Shown here: in pieces, positions 35,797 through 45,173 of the stretch
Layout of the letters: every line of letters begins with the position of its first letter
How positions within the stretch are numbered: the stretch's first letter is position 1
DNA from: Clostridium zeae
Lineage (GTDB): Bacteria > Bacillota > Clostridia > Clostridiales > Clostridiaceae
DNA: 64,000 bases
Assembly (NCBI RefSeq): GCF_017312485.1
Contig: NZ_BMBA01000002.1
Location: forward strand, 858,635 to 922,634
Direction: 5' to 3'
Position numbers and translations under genes: made by a program
Notes under the pieces: generated by a model
The model's database searches: none
Told to the model about the DNA's origin: nothing
The model's input: the letters and a program-made list of their open reading frames with translations, nothing else

Positions 35797-36030
35797 CCTA
35801 AAACACCTCTAAATAAATTATAACAAACCGTAAGTAATTTAATGTTTTGTAGCATAAAATGTAGTTTTTCAGTCATAACCGTAAAAGTTAAAACAAGTTT
35901 CAGCATTATACGTCATATATTTTTCCACAACCGTATTTTTAATCCTAATAGAATTAAAAGATAGAATATTTTATCCTTTAGTGTTGACACTATAGTTATA
36001 AATCTATAATTATCTAGGAAGTTATTTACT

Positions 36031-37602
36031 ATGAATATTTTAAAAAACTTATTAAGTAAATTTGAATCAACAAATAAAAATTCTGATATTTCTTTACATA
36101 GTACGACTTTTTCAACTAACAACAGTGATAAACTTTCAAACAGTTTAAAGATAAATATTGGTTTAATAAAAGATATATTTTCAGATATCTCAGATATAAC
36201 CTATACAGACTTAAAGATAAATAATTCTATAGAAGGTACCTTAATATTTCTGAATAATTTTATTGACAAAAAAATTGTTAGTGAAGATTTATTAAGACCA
36301 CTAATACATTTTAACAAATCCGAAATTTCAGCCAACTATATTAAAACTGAAAATATACATGACTATATAAAAACCAATATCTTTCTACCTTCTATTGAAG
36401 ATAGTGAATTGTTGAATATAGTAATAGATTCTATACTTTCCGGCAAAGTTGCATTAATAGTAGATGGTTTATCAAAAGCTTTATTAATGGAATTAAGGAA
36501 GCTTCCGAAGCGAAGTATTTCTGAATCAATCATTGAACCAGTTATTAGAGGTCCTAGAGATGGCTTTACCGAAGATATAGAAACAAATATAACCTTAATC
36601 AGAAGAAGGCTAAAGACTCCTAAATTAAAAGTCAGAACAACAAAAATCGGAAAACTATCTCAAACTGACACAGCTATTACCTATTTAGATGGAATTGCAG
36701 AAAAATCTTTAGTAGATGAAATTACAAATAAGCTCTCTAAGATTGAAATCGACGCAATACTAGAAAGCGGATATGTAGAGGAACTGCTTCAATCCAGTAA
36801 ATTTTCCGTTTTTTCTGAGTTTGGATACACAGAAAGGCCTGACCGACTTGCAAGTGCGCTACTTGAAGGGCATGTTGGTATTATTGTAGACAATACTCCA
36901 ATAGTTCTGATAGCTCCTCAAACATTTTTTCAATCAATGCAATCAAGCGAAGATTATTATCAAAATTATATAGCTACTTTGCTTTTGAGATTTATAAGAT
37001 ATATTTTTTTGATAAATGCATTATTACTACCTTCTTTTTATATAGCTGTTTTATGTTTTCATCAAGGTATGATTCCACGAAATTTATTGTTAACAATAAT
37101 AGCTTCCAGGCAAGGAGTACCATTTCCTGTATTAGTTGAAGCCTTACTGATGGAAGTTTTCTTTGAAGGGTTGAGAGAGGCCGGAATAAGGCTTCCTAGT
37201 CCAGCAGGTCAAACAGTAAGTATAGTTGGTGCCTTAGTAATAGGTGAAGCGGCTGTAAAAGCTGGTATAGTTTCTTCTTCCATGGTAATAATCGTTTCAA
37301 TTACAGGTATTTCATCCTTTATAATTCCTAGGTACAATCTAGCTTTATCAATACGTATCCTTAGATTTGGAATAATGATTTTGTCTGGTACCTTGGGATT
37401 ATATGGACTTTATATGGGCGTATTATTTCTTTTAATCCATCTAGCTAAAATTGAGTCCTTTGGAATCCCTTATCTTGCTCCATTAGCTCCATTAACTTTC
37501 TCAAGCATGAAGGATACTTTAATGAGAATGCCCTGGTGGGGAGTAAAAAAACGCCCTAGCTATATTCAAGATAATAATTTGAAAAGGCATAAAGTTAAAT
37601 AA
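36031..37602 (+). CDS. gerKA: Spore germinant receptor A subunit (GerKA/GerAA family)
   Basis: 523 residues. A soluble N-terminal domain of about 290 residues (GTLIFLNNFIDKKIVSEDLL, then PVIRGPRDGFTEDIETNITL) precedes four to five membrane helices with the family signature FEGLREAGIRLPSPAGQ and SIVGALVIGEAAVKAGI. It forms the inner-membrane germinant receptor with the B and C subunits encoded next. ATG 36031 follows AGGAAG. A GCATA-N17-CATAAC word at 35852-35880 resembles a sigma-G promoter but matches only in part. This gene marks the organism as an endospore former. Confidence 0.95.
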   Translation: MNILKNLLSKFESTNKNSDISLHSTTFSTNNSDKLSNSLKINIGLIKDIFSDISDITYTDLKINNSIEGTLIFLNNFIDKKIVSEDLLRPLIHFNKSEISANYIKTENIHDYIKTNIFLPSIEDSELLNIVIDSILSGKVALIVDGLSKALLMELRKLPKRSISESIIEPVIRGPRDGFTEDIETNITLIRRRLKTPKLKVRTTKIGKLSQTDTAITYLDGIAEKSLVDEITNKLSKIEIDAILESGYVEELLQSSKFSVFSEFGYTERPDRLASALLEGHVGIIVDNTPIVLIAPQTFFQSMQSSEDYYQNYIATLLLRFIRYIFLINALLLPSFYIAVLCFHQGMIPRNLLLTIIASRQGVPFPVLVEALLMEVFFEGLREAGIRLPSPAGQTVSIVGALVIGEAAVKAGIVSSSMVIIVSITGISSFIIPRYNLALSIRILRFGIMILSGTLGLYGLYMGVLFLLIHLAKIESFGIPYLAPLAPLTFSSMKDTLMRMPWWGVKKRPSYIQDNNLKRHKVK

Positions 37603-37646
37603 AACCCGTTATATGAACCAGTTTGCATTAATTGGAGAACAATACT

Positions 37647-38843
37647 ATGAAAAAAAACTTACTAACTATAATCTTAATATTAACTATATTACTAACTGGA
37701 TGCTGGGATAATAAGGACATAAACGATTTAATTATTGTATCAAGTATGGCTATTGATAAAGGTGAAAATGATAATTTAGATGTGACCTTATTATGCATAC
37801 GTCCAACATCACAAAAGTCATCCGAAAATGAGAAAATTAGTCAAAATAATGATGTGATTGTCTTTTCTTCAGGAGGTGAAGACATCATGGATGCTTGCAA
37901 TAAAATCTCTAAAAAAATATCTAGAAATTTATTTTTCTCACAAATGGAGAATGTTTTGATAGGCGAGTACCTTGCCAGAGAAAATGCTGCAGAATATCTG
38001 GATTTTTTTCCACGGCATCCAGAACCACATTTAAAGACTCATATTTTTTTGACCAAAGGAAATGCAAGTAAAATTTTCGATAACGATTCCTCATTAGAAA
38101 GAAATATTGCACAAGAGATAGATAAATTAAAATCCTTAAATCTAAAAGCCGAAGTTCAGTTAAAAGATTTTTTCATTTCATTAACAGAAGAGGGTATTGA
38201 TCCCATAATTCCATTACTTGAAATTACACGATCAGGTAAAGAAAATACTTCGTCTACTGCTTCTGTAGCTAGTATAACTGGAGCTGGGATATTTAACAAA
38301 TCAAAGTTAGTTGACTTTATAGATTATGATGCTTATAGAGGAGTGCTTTACATACAAAATAAAATTAAACTTGGATCAGGAACTGTGACCTTTCCAAAAG
38401 ACTCAGGTGGTGGAAAAATTACTGCTAAGGTTTTAAATAATATGACAAAAATAACACCTATTTTGGATAAGGATGGATTAAGCGTAAAAATACGGATTAA
38501 AACTAAAGCTCATATATCTGAGAATACAACTAAACTAGATTTAACGAAATCTTCAGTAATTAACGAAATTGATACTTTATTTGAGAATAGAATAAAAAAT
38601 TTAGCAGAATCTGCTATAGATAAAGCAAAAAATAAAAATTGCTCTGATGTGTTTGGGTTTGGTTCCATAGTTCGTGGAAAGTACCCTAAACAATGGGAGG
38701 ATCAATACAAAAAAGATTGGAAAACCCTATTACCATCATTAAAAGTATCAGTTGTTTGTGATGTAGATATAACTGAAATAGGTTTTGATGCTAACTCCCT
38801 CCAATTAAAAGAAGAGGATATCTTAAAGCAATTTTACAAATAA
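37647..38843 (+). CDS. gerKC: Spore germinant receptor C subunit, lipoprotein (GerKC/GerAC family)
   Basis: 398 residues from ATG 37647, eight bases after GGAG; TTG 37632 would place the ribosome site inside the gene. The signal peptide MKKNLLTIILILTILLTGC ends at a lipobox, followed by the family motif WDNKDINDL. The C-terminal domain holds GFGSIVRGKYPKQW. It should be a membrane-anchored lipoprotein on the outside of the inner spore membrane. It lies between the A and B subunit genes (A-C-B order, the typical clostridial gerK arrangement). Confidence 0.94.
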   Translation: MKKNLLTIILILTILLTGCWDNKDINDLIIVSSMAIDKGENDNLDVTLLCIRPTSQKSSENEKISQNNDVIVFSSGGEDIMDACNKISKKISRNLFFSQMENVLIGEYLARENAAEYLDFFPRHPEPHLKTHIFLTKGNASKIFDNDSSLERNIAQEIDKLKSLNLKAEVQLKDFFISLTEEGIDPIIPLLEITRSGKENTSSTASVASITGAGIFNKSKLVDFIDYDAYRGVLYIQNKIKLGSGTVTFPKDSGGGKITAKVLNNMTKITPILDKDGLSVKIRIKTKAHISENTTKLDLTKSSVINEIDTLFENRIKNLAESAIDKAKNKNCSDVFGFGSIVRGKYPKQWEDQYKKDWKTLLPSLKVSVVCDVDITEIGFDANSLQLKEEDILKQFYK

Positions 38844-38856
38844 AGGGGATATATTT

Positions 38857-39954
38857 TTGAATAAGATTTCTAATTTTCAATTATTTGCTCTAGTTTCATT
38901 TTATCAAATTGGTACAACTGTAATATTTGGTTTTTCTTCTGATGCTGGCAGAGCTGCCTGGATATCCGTATTAATCTGCACTTTTATAGGTATCCTTATA
39001 AATTACATATATATAAAAATTTATTCACTAAATCCAGGGCTCTCATTAGTAGAATGGTATCCTAAGCAGTTTGGCAAGTGGCTTGGTACCCCTATTTCTT
39101 GGATGTATACTATTCAATTTTTATATGTAGGTGGCCGTATTATTGGAGATTTACGGTCATTAATTCCAAATACCCTTTTGCCGAACACTCCTCATATTGT
39201 AACTTCATTAGTATTAATATTTGTTGCTAGTTATGCAGTATTTTCAGGCATAGAAGTAATTGGACGGCTTGGTGAACTTTTTGTACCAATCACTTCTATT
39301 ATTTCAATATTAATTATTGTATTAATATTTAGTTCAGACATTATACATTTACAATATCTCAAACCATACTTAGGCAAAGGCTGGAAGGATATCTGGAAGG
39401 CTGTTTTTCCATTAGGCATAACTCAAACCTTTGGGCAAAGTATAGAACTTGCAATGATATATCCTTTTGTTAACAATAAAAATAAACTTAATAGAACCGT
39501 TTTAATCGCAACCTTACTTTCTGGAATTTTTATATCTGCATTAGATTTTTTTGCAGTAGCTGTTCTAGGTGAAACCATTTTTTCAAGAAGTATTTTCCCA
39601 ATGTTTAGATTAGTTCGATTAATAAAAATAGGTGAATTCATACAAAACCTCGATGCACTAAACGTACTATTATTCCTTACTACTGCATTCTTTAAAATTT
39701 GTATTCACCTTTATTCAGGAGTTCGTGGGATTCAACAACTTACATATACAAAAAGCCACAGAATATTCGTTATCCCTGCCGCAGCAATAATATTATACCT
39801 TGGTATGTCAATGGCCTCTAACTCTACTGAGCATATAGAAGCAGGTCTAAAAATCATCCCCTACAATCTATGGCTTTTGTTATTTTACATACTTCCTATC
39901 ATATTATTAATCGTCTCTTTAATGAGAAAAAAACTATTAAGCGATAACCATTAG
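38857..39954 (+). CDS. gerKB: Spore germinant receptor B subunit (GerKB/GerAB family)
   Basis: 365 residues, about ten membrane helices, in the amino-acid/polyamine/organocation transporter superfamily. It starts at TTG 38857 nine bases after AAAGGGG. The N-terminal helix ISNFQLFALVSFYQIGTTVIFG, the EWYPKQFGKWLGTPISW loop and the C-terminal GVRGIQQL region are family-like. The B subunit is believed to bind the germinant. What this receptor responds to (an amino acid, nucleoside or salt) cannot be deduced. It is followed 26 bp later by a very small membrane-protein gene. Confidence 0.94.
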   Translation: MNKISNFQLFALVSFYQIGTTVIFGFSSDAGRAAWISVLICTFIGILINYIYIKIYSLNPGLSLVEWYPKQFGKWLGTPISWMYTIQFLYVGGRIIGDLRSLIPNTLLPNTPHIVTSLVLIFVASYAVFSGIEVIGRLGELFVPITSIISILIIVLIFSSDIIHLQYLKPYLGKGWKDIWKAVFPLGITQTFGQSIELAMIYPFVNNKNKLNRTVLIATLLSGIFISALDFFAVAVLGETIFSRSIFPMFRLVRLIKIGEFIQNLDALNVLLFLTTAFFKICIHLYSGVRGIQQLTYTKSHRIFVIPAAAIILYLGMSMASNSTEHIEAGLKIIPYNLWLLLFYILPIILLIVSLMRKKLLSDNH

Positions 39955-39980
39955 CCACATCTTAGGAGCTGAGTGTTACT

Positions 39981-40136
39981 ATGAAAGATTTTATATTTGC
40001 GTGGAAATCAAAGATTATGATAACAAAACCTTGGCTTATGCCAATATTGTTATTCACCTTAGGAGTTTTACTATCCTTCATTACTTACATACGAGAAAAG
40101 CATGTTACAAAAAATGAAAATCATAATAATAGATGA
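39981..40136 (+). CDS. Small membrane protein at end of gerK operon, 51 aa
   Basis: Starts at ATG 39981 twelve bases after AGGAG. The protein has a short basic N terminus (MKDFIFAWKSKIMITKPW), one membrane helix (about 19-36, LMPILLFTLGVLLSFITYI) and a charged tail ending HNNR. It begins only 26 bp after gerKB, same strand, with no terminator between. Some germinant-receptor operons in bacilli carry a small fourth 'D' gene with membrane segments; this could be a clostridial counterpart, although those have two helices and this has one. It is too short for standard gene finders. Confidence 0.6.
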   Translation: MKDFIFAWKSKIMITKPWLMPILLFTLGVLLSFITYIREKHVTKNENHNNR

Positions 40137-40249
40137 ATTCTTATATTAATTGTATCATTCACAAATTTTTCTATCAATTTTATAATCCTCTCCTTACATG
40201 ATAATATACAGTCTTAGAATATGCTGTAATTAACACTACAAAGAAAAAA

Positions 40250-40296
40250 GCTAAGAACAGTAAGCCTTGAGGGGTGCAAGGCTTACTGTTCTTAGC
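40250..40296 (-). terminator. Strong 20-bp hairpin terminator
   Basis: GCTAAGAACAGTAAGCCTTG and CAAGGCTTACTGTTCTTAGC are perfect complements around a 7-base loop. The A-rich left side gives a U-run on the minus strand, ending the hemerythrin gene; it also separates it from the germination operon. Confidence 0.88.
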
Positions 40297-40342
40297 TTTG
40301 GGTGAATTTTTCAGTGATCATTTAAAACTATTAGAATTAATT

Positions 40343-41089
40343 CTAAACTTCACTAAATGGGCAATAACCTATTTCATCACACTTATCTTTGATTTCTTGC
40401 CACTTTTCACTATTTTCTATACTTTCAAGAGCTGATGGATACAATATGTGATTTTCTTTAAATATATGGTCTCTTAAGTTAAATATCAAATACTTAGCAT
40501 TATCATCTACTTGCCTTTTGAATTCGTCTAAGTTTTCAGAATCAAACTGTTCAGATAATTGTAATAAGTTCTTCTTTCTTGCTCTAAGTTCTTGATGCTC
40601 CATTCTCATAATTCTTGTAGGACCAGTGATTCCTAGCCTTTCTAGCTCTGGGAATAATGCATCTTCTTCTCTTAGATGATGATTTTCTGCTGAAATTAAA
40701 TTTTCAGCTAACACTCCAAGATTTTTTATATTCTCTTCAACTATAGAATCTTTATCCATACATTGAATCTTGTTGTTAAGTTGTTCTAACTGTTGTAAGA
40801 AACCTAGTATACTATCATGCTCTGTAATCATCATATATAAAGGATGTTTTTTATCAACTGATGCTTTAAGTTTTTCTAAAGTATCTTTTAACATTTCCAT
40901 ATGAATTACACACAAACCTCTTAAATCTTCAGTCTTCATACCATCTTCTACTAGCTTTTGCTCTGCTAAAGAAAGCTCTGTTGGGCTGATTTTTTCTAAT
41001 AAATCCTTTGTTTCCTCTTTAACACTTTCTATTGATTCACCATTATTTAATCTAGTTAATATATCAGTTAACGCCTTAATTTTATCCAT
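40343..41089 (-). CDS. DUF438/hemerythrin-domain protein
   Basis: 248 residues. N-terminal DUF438-like part (about 1-80, ALTDILTRLNNGES then LSLAEQKLVEDGM), then a hemerythrin four-helix bundle with ligands spread as expected: HPLYMMITEHD, ISAENHHLREEDALFPELE, RMEHQELRARK and FNLRDHIFKENHILYPS. Such proteins bind a non-haem di-iron centre and sense or scavenge oxygen or NO in anaerobes. There is no PAS domain at the C terminus, which longer DUF438 proteins have. The end DEIGYCPF is typical of this class. AGGAGG precedes ATG 41089. A TTGAT-N4-ATCAC site upstream could allow CRP/FNR-type control. Confidence 0.9.
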   Translation of the reverse strand: MDKIKALTDILTRLNNGESIESVKEETKDLLEKISPTELSLAEQKLVEDGMKTEDLRGLCVIHMEMLKDTLEKLKASVDKKHPLYMMITEHDSILGFLQQLEQLNNKIQCMDKDSIVEENIKNLGVLAENLISAENHHLREEDALFPELERLGITGPTRIMRMEHQELRARKKNLLQLSEQFDSENLDEFKRQVDDNAKYLIFNLRDHIFKENHILYPSALESIENSEKWQEIKDKCDEIGYCPFSEV

Positions 41090-41420
41090 TATTAATTCCT
41101 CCTACCGTGTTTTTCTATACTCAAATTGTAATACTAATCTTCTAGTAATTCTTTGATTTAAATCACAGAATTTAAATTTTATTTTGGATATAATGTAATT
41201 GTTCACTAATTAAAAACATCAAAAATATCCAATTCATGAATTTAAATTAAATAGATGCAAAAAATAAAAATTCTTAAGAATTTATTTTAAATATGCTAGA
41301 TCTAGCTTATTCCTTAATATTTTCAAGTAATTAACAACTAAATTTAAATCAGCAATAATTAAATTTCATAAATAAATGCAAACTATATAACATAAAATTA
41401 ATTAATCTTGGAGGGTTATT
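41090..41420. other. Divergent promoter region, hemerythrin and cupin genes
   Basis: 331 bp, AT-rich. Apart from the CRP/FNR-like word at 41153-41166, nothing is identifiable. Two divergent promoters must lie here. Confidence 0.5.
41153..41166. promoter_or_regulatory. Possible CRP/FNR-type operator
   Basis: TTGATTTAAATCAC matches nine of the ten defined bases of the TTGAT-N4-ATCAA consensus. It lies 64 bp upstream of the hemerythrin gene, whose product is expected to respond to oxygen or NO. Confidence 0.4.
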
Positions 41421-41762
41421 ATGAAAATAGAAAAAATTTCAAGCAAAATTGCTTTCAGTGACGACTCAATTACAAAGAGAATAATATTTAAGGAAGACAA
41501 ACTTTTAAGTTTTGTACTTAATTTTAGACCAGGTCAAGGAGTTCCACCACACAATCATGAGCAAAGTGATCTTTTAGTTCATGTTTTATCAGGAGATGGA
41601 GAAATGACTGTAGACGGAAATCCAAATAACATTACAGCTGGTGATGTTATTCATTGTAAAGGCGTAGAAGTGTTCAGTATAAAGAATACCTCAGATAAGG
41701 ATATGTCCTTATTTATCGTATTAACACCAAATCCATCTGCAGTATATTCAAAGGAAATATAA
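41421..41762 (+). CDS. Cupin-domain protein
   Basis: 113 residues, one cupin barrel. Motif 1 is PPHNHEQSDLLVHVLSGDGEM (His, His, Glu and a later His as metal ligands) and motif 2 is AGDVIHCKGVEVFSIKN, where the usual HxxxN becomes Glu/Phe-Ser-Ile. It is a small cytosolic metal-binding or small-molecule-binding protein; no enzyme domain is attached. GGAGGG precedes ATG 41421. It is divergent from the hemerythrin gene and followed by a terminator, so it is a single-gene unit with unknown substrate. Confidence 0.88.
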   Translation: MKIEKISSKIAFSDDSITKRIIFKEDKLLSFVLNFRPGQGVPPHNHEQSDLLVHVLSGDGEMTVDGNPNNITAGDVIHCKGVEVFSIKNTSDKDMSLFIVLTPNPSAVYSKEI

Positions 41763-42074
41763 TAATAAGGTAATGTTTATATAAACTTCAACAGTAGTAC
41801 TAAACATAACCTTAGGAATCTCTGCAGCAGCTCATGCAGAGATTTTTTCATTTGGCACAGTTAAATATCATTAATTATAAAGAGCTTCACTTAAAGGTTC
41901 CCTATAAGAATTCCGATATATAAATATATCAATTCAGTTATAGGTTTCCGCCCTCAATAAATAGTTCATATATTTATTCAAATACTCAGTACTCGTAATT
42001 ATTAAATGTGTATCTTTTAAGTTTTCATATACTTATATACAAAATCGAATCATAATATCAAGGAGTTTTAATTT
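41763..42074. other. Intergenic with terminator and second hairpin
   Basis: 312 bp. An imperfect hairpin (AAGGTAATGTTTA / TAAACATAACCTT, 41767-41815) stands just before the cupin terminator at 41817. The remaining DNA is the promoter region of the chemotaxis gene. Confidence 0.5.
41817..41848 (+). terminator. Terminator of cupin gene
   Basis: Perfect AATCTCTGCA / TGCAGAGATT stem followed by TTTTTTC. Confidence 0.9.
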
Positions 42075-43037
42075 ATGTTTAGAAAAAACAAAGAAAAATT
42101 ACAGGAATCTCTACCTACAGAATCATCAAATTTAAAACGTAACGACAATAATTTCAAAGAACAAACTATTCAATTTATTGAATCTGCAAATAAGTTATTG
42201 AGTGAGACTGTTGGACAGCATAACATAGTTAATGAACAACATAATGTTTTAGTGGATCTTGCTGACCAAGTTAAAGGCCATATGGACAATATATCAGAAC
42301 TCTCCAAGGAAACTATAAATTCTACTGATAAGCTTAATTTAGACGGTAGCAAGTTAATAGAAATAACTAAAGATACTGTTAATAAGTCTAACGAAGGCAA
42401 AGCTGCCATTGAGGAAATGGACGATATAATAAAATCCTTAGAAAATGAAAATAACAACAGTACTAATAGTATAAACGAGCTTGCTAGAAAATTTAGTAAG
42501 GTAAATGAGGTAGTTCAGCTTATTACTAATATAGCAAGTCAAACAAATCTACTTGCCTTAAATGCTGCTATAGAGGCTGCAAGAGCTGGTGAACAAGGTA
42601 AGGGATTCGCAGTTGTTGCTGATGAAGTTAGAAAGTTAGCTGAGATAACTAAAAATAGCACTTTAGATATTTCAACTCTTATCTCCAGCATCGAAAGTGA
42701 AACAAAGGTAGTTCTAAGCAATGCTGATAAATCAAATGCTGTTATAACCAAAGGTGTTGCTGCATCAAACAGAGCCATAGAGAAAATAGAAAACAGCTTA
42801 TCTTCAATATCTGTTGTAGAAAAAGAAATTAAAGAAGTTATAGGTACTATAGGCGCTCAGAGAAAAAACATCGAACAAATGAACAAGGAAATAAAAACTG
42901 TTGATGAAGTTCTAAAAACAACTGTATCTACTATAATAAGTCATATTGAAGATGCTAGTATTGTAGACGAGCAGTTGGCAAAAACAGAAAGAAATCTTTC
43001 TACCTATAGTGAAAAATTTATATCCTCAAGCAAGTAG
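42075..43037 (+). CDS. Soluble methyl-accepting chemotaxis protein
   Basis: 320 residues with no membrane helix, so a cytosolic receptor. Residues 1-100 are a coiled coil rich in His/Asn (AKDTV-like heptads) without a recognisable sensor domain. The signalling hairpin is intact: [20 protein letters not shown], then [20 protein letters not shown] and [10 protein letters not shown]. It should couple CheA/CheW to an internal signal such as redox or energy state, or associate with a membrane partner. No che genes are near. AAGGAG precedes ATG 42075. It ends before a bidirectional terminator. Confidence 0.9.
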   Translation: MFRKNKEKLQESLPTESSNLKRNDNNFKEQTIQFIESANKLLSETVGQHNIVNEQHNVLVDLADQVKGHMDNISELSKETINSTDKLNLDGSKLIEITKDTVNKSNEGKAAIEEMDDIIKSLENENNNSTNSINELARKFSKVNEVVQLITNIASQTNLLALNAAIEAARAGEQGKGFAVVADEVRKLAEITKNSTLDISTLISSIESETKVVLSNADKSNAVITKGVAASNRAIEKIENSLSSISVVEKEIKEVIGTIGAQRKNIEQMNKEIKTVDEVLKTTVSTIISHIEDASIVDEQLAKTERNLSTYSEKFISSSK

Positions 43038-43112
43038 CTCTCTACTAAATTTTTTAATAGTTGATTTAATTCAGCCATTAAGTATTTTATATAAATTAAT
43101 CTTGTGCTCAAA

Positions 43113-43169
43113 AATAAGGAGAAAACATAACAGATTGAAATCCTAATCAGATTATGTTTTCTCCTTATT
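43113..43169. terminator. Bidirectional terminator
   Basis: AATAAGGAGAAAACATAA and TTATGTTTTCTCCTTATT pair perfectly over 18 bp between converging genes (chemotaxis receptor and pseudouridine synthase). Confidence 0.88.
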
Positions 43170-43176
43170 AAATTAA

Positions 43177-43860
43177 TCATATTACATTTTTTAGTGCTTC
43201 AAGTTCATCTTCTGTGAGGTATCTCCACTTACCATTTTCTATGCCATCGATATTTATATTTAATATTCTTATTCTAATAAGCTTTATAACCGTATATCCT
43301 AAAGCCCTACTCATCTTTCTTATCTGCCTATTAAGACCTTGAGTTAATACTATAGAAAAAGTATCCTCACTAATCCTTTTAAGAGTACATTTTCTGGTTA
43401 TAACGCCTCCTATATCCACTCCACTTGCCATTTTCTCAAGAAACTCATCATCATATTGTCTATCCAAAGTTACTACATATTCTTTCTCATGCATATTATC
43501 TGACTCCAGAATTCTGTTTGCAAGCTCCCCATCATTAGTCATTAATATCAATCCTTGTGATTCTTTATCTAATCTTCCTACCGGAAAGATATACTTATCA
43601 TAATTAATGAAATCTATAATATTACCCTTTACTTCCCTTGCTGCCGTACAAGTTATCCCTACTGGCTTGTTTAAAGCAATATATACTATTTCAGTAACTG
43701 GTATTGGCTCCCCGTCTATGAGTATGTTATCCTCAAGTTCAACCCATTGTCCAGGAATACACTGAACTCCATTAACTGTTATCCTACCATCTTCTATTAT
43801 TCTATTAGCTTCTTTTCTAGAACAAAATCCTAAATTGCTAAGAAGTTTATTTATCCTCAT
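43177..43860 (-). CDS. RsuA/RluB/RluF-family rRNA pseudouridine synthase
   Basis: 227 residues. An S4 RNA-binding domain (1-60: MRINKLLSNLGFCSRKEANR) is followed by the synthase domain with the catalytic aspartate in PVGRLDKESQGLILMTNDG and the closing RQIRKMSRALGYTVIKLIR. The overall layout, with the VNGVQCIPGQWVELEDNILIDGEP linker, is most like RluF (23S rRNA U2604). RsuA/RluB activity cannot be excluded. It modifies uridines in rRNA during ribosome assembly. The ribosome site (AGGGG) is 13-14 bases from ATG, rather far. Confidence 0.9.
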   Translation of the reverse strand: MRINKLLSNLGFCSRKEANRIIEDGRITVNGVQCIPGQWVELEDNILIDGEPIPVTEIVYIALNKPVGITCTAAREVKGNIIDFINYDKYIFPVGRLDKESQGLILMTNDGELANRILESDNMHEKEYVVTLDRQYDDEFLEKMASGVDIGGVITRKCTLKRISEDTFSIVLTQGLNRQIRKMSRALGYTVIKLIRIRILNINIDGIENGKWRYLTEDELEALKNVI

Positions 43861-44025
43861 CTAAACTTTTATACCCCTTGTCTTAAGTATCCATATAATT
43901 ATAATACAATAATATCTTATTTTACGAGAGAACTCCATATTATTGTTGCTGTGTTTAATACTTATATTGAAGCATAAAAGCAAATAAAATTGCCTTCCAT
44001 TACTTATTATTTATATTTTAATTTT

Positions 44026-45009
44026 TTATTTGTAAATTAAGTCCATGTAATTTTCTGAAAACTCAATACCAGCGGAAGAGCATATATCATTAAATATCAT
44101 ATTCCCTCTTTTTTTATCAAAAAGTGTGACATTTAGTTTTCCTTGAAGAGTTTCACTTGCTACAGGTATCATCTTTCCATGACGAGGTGCATATAATTTC
44201 ATAAAAGTTTCTTGTTTATAAAAGGCTTCTATTTTAAGAAAATAATTTTTATTATAAGTTTTTAGGATAACTTTTTCTTCTTCACAGCTAATTGATAGCG
44301 AACTTTTATTTATACTTGTAAACTTATAAAACCTTCCTTTTGCATATACTCCAATTAAAAAGCCTGTAAAACTCTTCATTGGAAAAGGCATCGGTATATG
44401 AGCTATAGAACAGGTAACAGATCCAGCTCCATCTTTAAAGGAATTTCCCTGAGCCCAAATGTAGGAGTATGGAAATGCTTTCCCCCAATTTTTTTCAATA
44501 TATAATTTACCTCCAGTGAAATCAACTATTCTACCATTAATGGAAAGTTTTCCTCTTATACTACCATCAACGGCGCAAACTTGGCTGTAGCATTGCATGA
44601 AGCTTAGATAATTGTAAAATCCCATACTACCAGGATTAATCACACTATCTGGCCACCTAACAACATTGTCAAAATATAACGTGCCAAATATCCTTTCATA
44701 CTGCTGATTTATATTTAGATTAATCCCATTAAGTGAAAAAGAACTCTCCCCCACCTGAAAATTGAACTGTGATGTACTAGCATTAAATTGATTTTCACTA
44801 AATCTTAAATATTTAAAATTTTTCTCATTTCCTTTAAGCACCTGGATAAAGCTATGTGATTTCCCTTCCTTACCTAAGAATACCCCTGGTATGAAGCAAT
44901 ATGTATCCCCCGTACGTGGCTGTACAAGTTTAAAATACCAGCCTTCAAAAAAATTATACCTTTCATTCTTTCCATGATATATATCTGGATTTCTAATTAG
45001 CTTAATCAA
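44026..45009 (-). CDS. Tocopherol-cyclase-like (PF14249-type) protein
   Basis: 327 residues from TTG 45009, seven bases after AGAGGTG; in-frame ATGs further upstream lack a site. The opening NPDIYHGKNERYNFFEGWYF and later WGKAFPYSYIWAQGN with GFYNYLSFMQCYSQV match the tocopherol cyclase-like beta-barrel family. Plant and cyanobacterial members close the chromanol ring of vitamin E. Bacterial homologues in anaerobes have no known substrate. There is no signal peptide or membrane segment. No quinone or prenyl genes adjoin it here; the UbiA-type cluster is 7 kb away. It appears monocistronic. Confidence 0.82.
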   Translation of the reverse strand: MIKLIRNPDIYHGKNERYNFFEGWYFKLVQPRTGDTYCFIPGVFLGKEGKSHSFIQVLKGNEKNFKYLRFSENQFNASTSQFNFQVGESSFSLNGINLNINQQYERIFGTLYFDNVVRWPDSVINPGSMGFYNYLSFMQCYSQVCAVDGSIRGKLSINGRIVDFTGGKLYIEKNWGKAFPYSYIWAQGNSFKDGAGSVTCSIAHIPMPFPMKSFTGFLIGVYAKGRFYKFTSINKSSLSISCEEEKVILKTYNKNYFLKIEAFYKQETFMKLYAPRHGKMIPVASETLQGKLNVTLFDKKRGNMIFNDICSSAGIEFSENYMDLIYK

Positions 45010-45173
45010 AAAAACACCTCTTTTTATATTCATAGCAATACACATAGTTTTGCCTATCAGACCTTAAAGCCTTAATAATAGCCATGTTGTAATTCTAATG
45101 CTATATAATATTATTTAATAAAAGAGGTGTTATTATGTGTGTTTTTATATTTTATATACAGTAAAGAAAATCA

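Noticed and set aside
35852-35880. Sigma-G promoter for the germination operon
   Set aside because: GCATA-N17-CATAAC matches only part of the consensus and is 150 bp from the start; a TTGACA-N15-TATAAT pair at 35984-36010 is also present. Neither is convincing enough to list.
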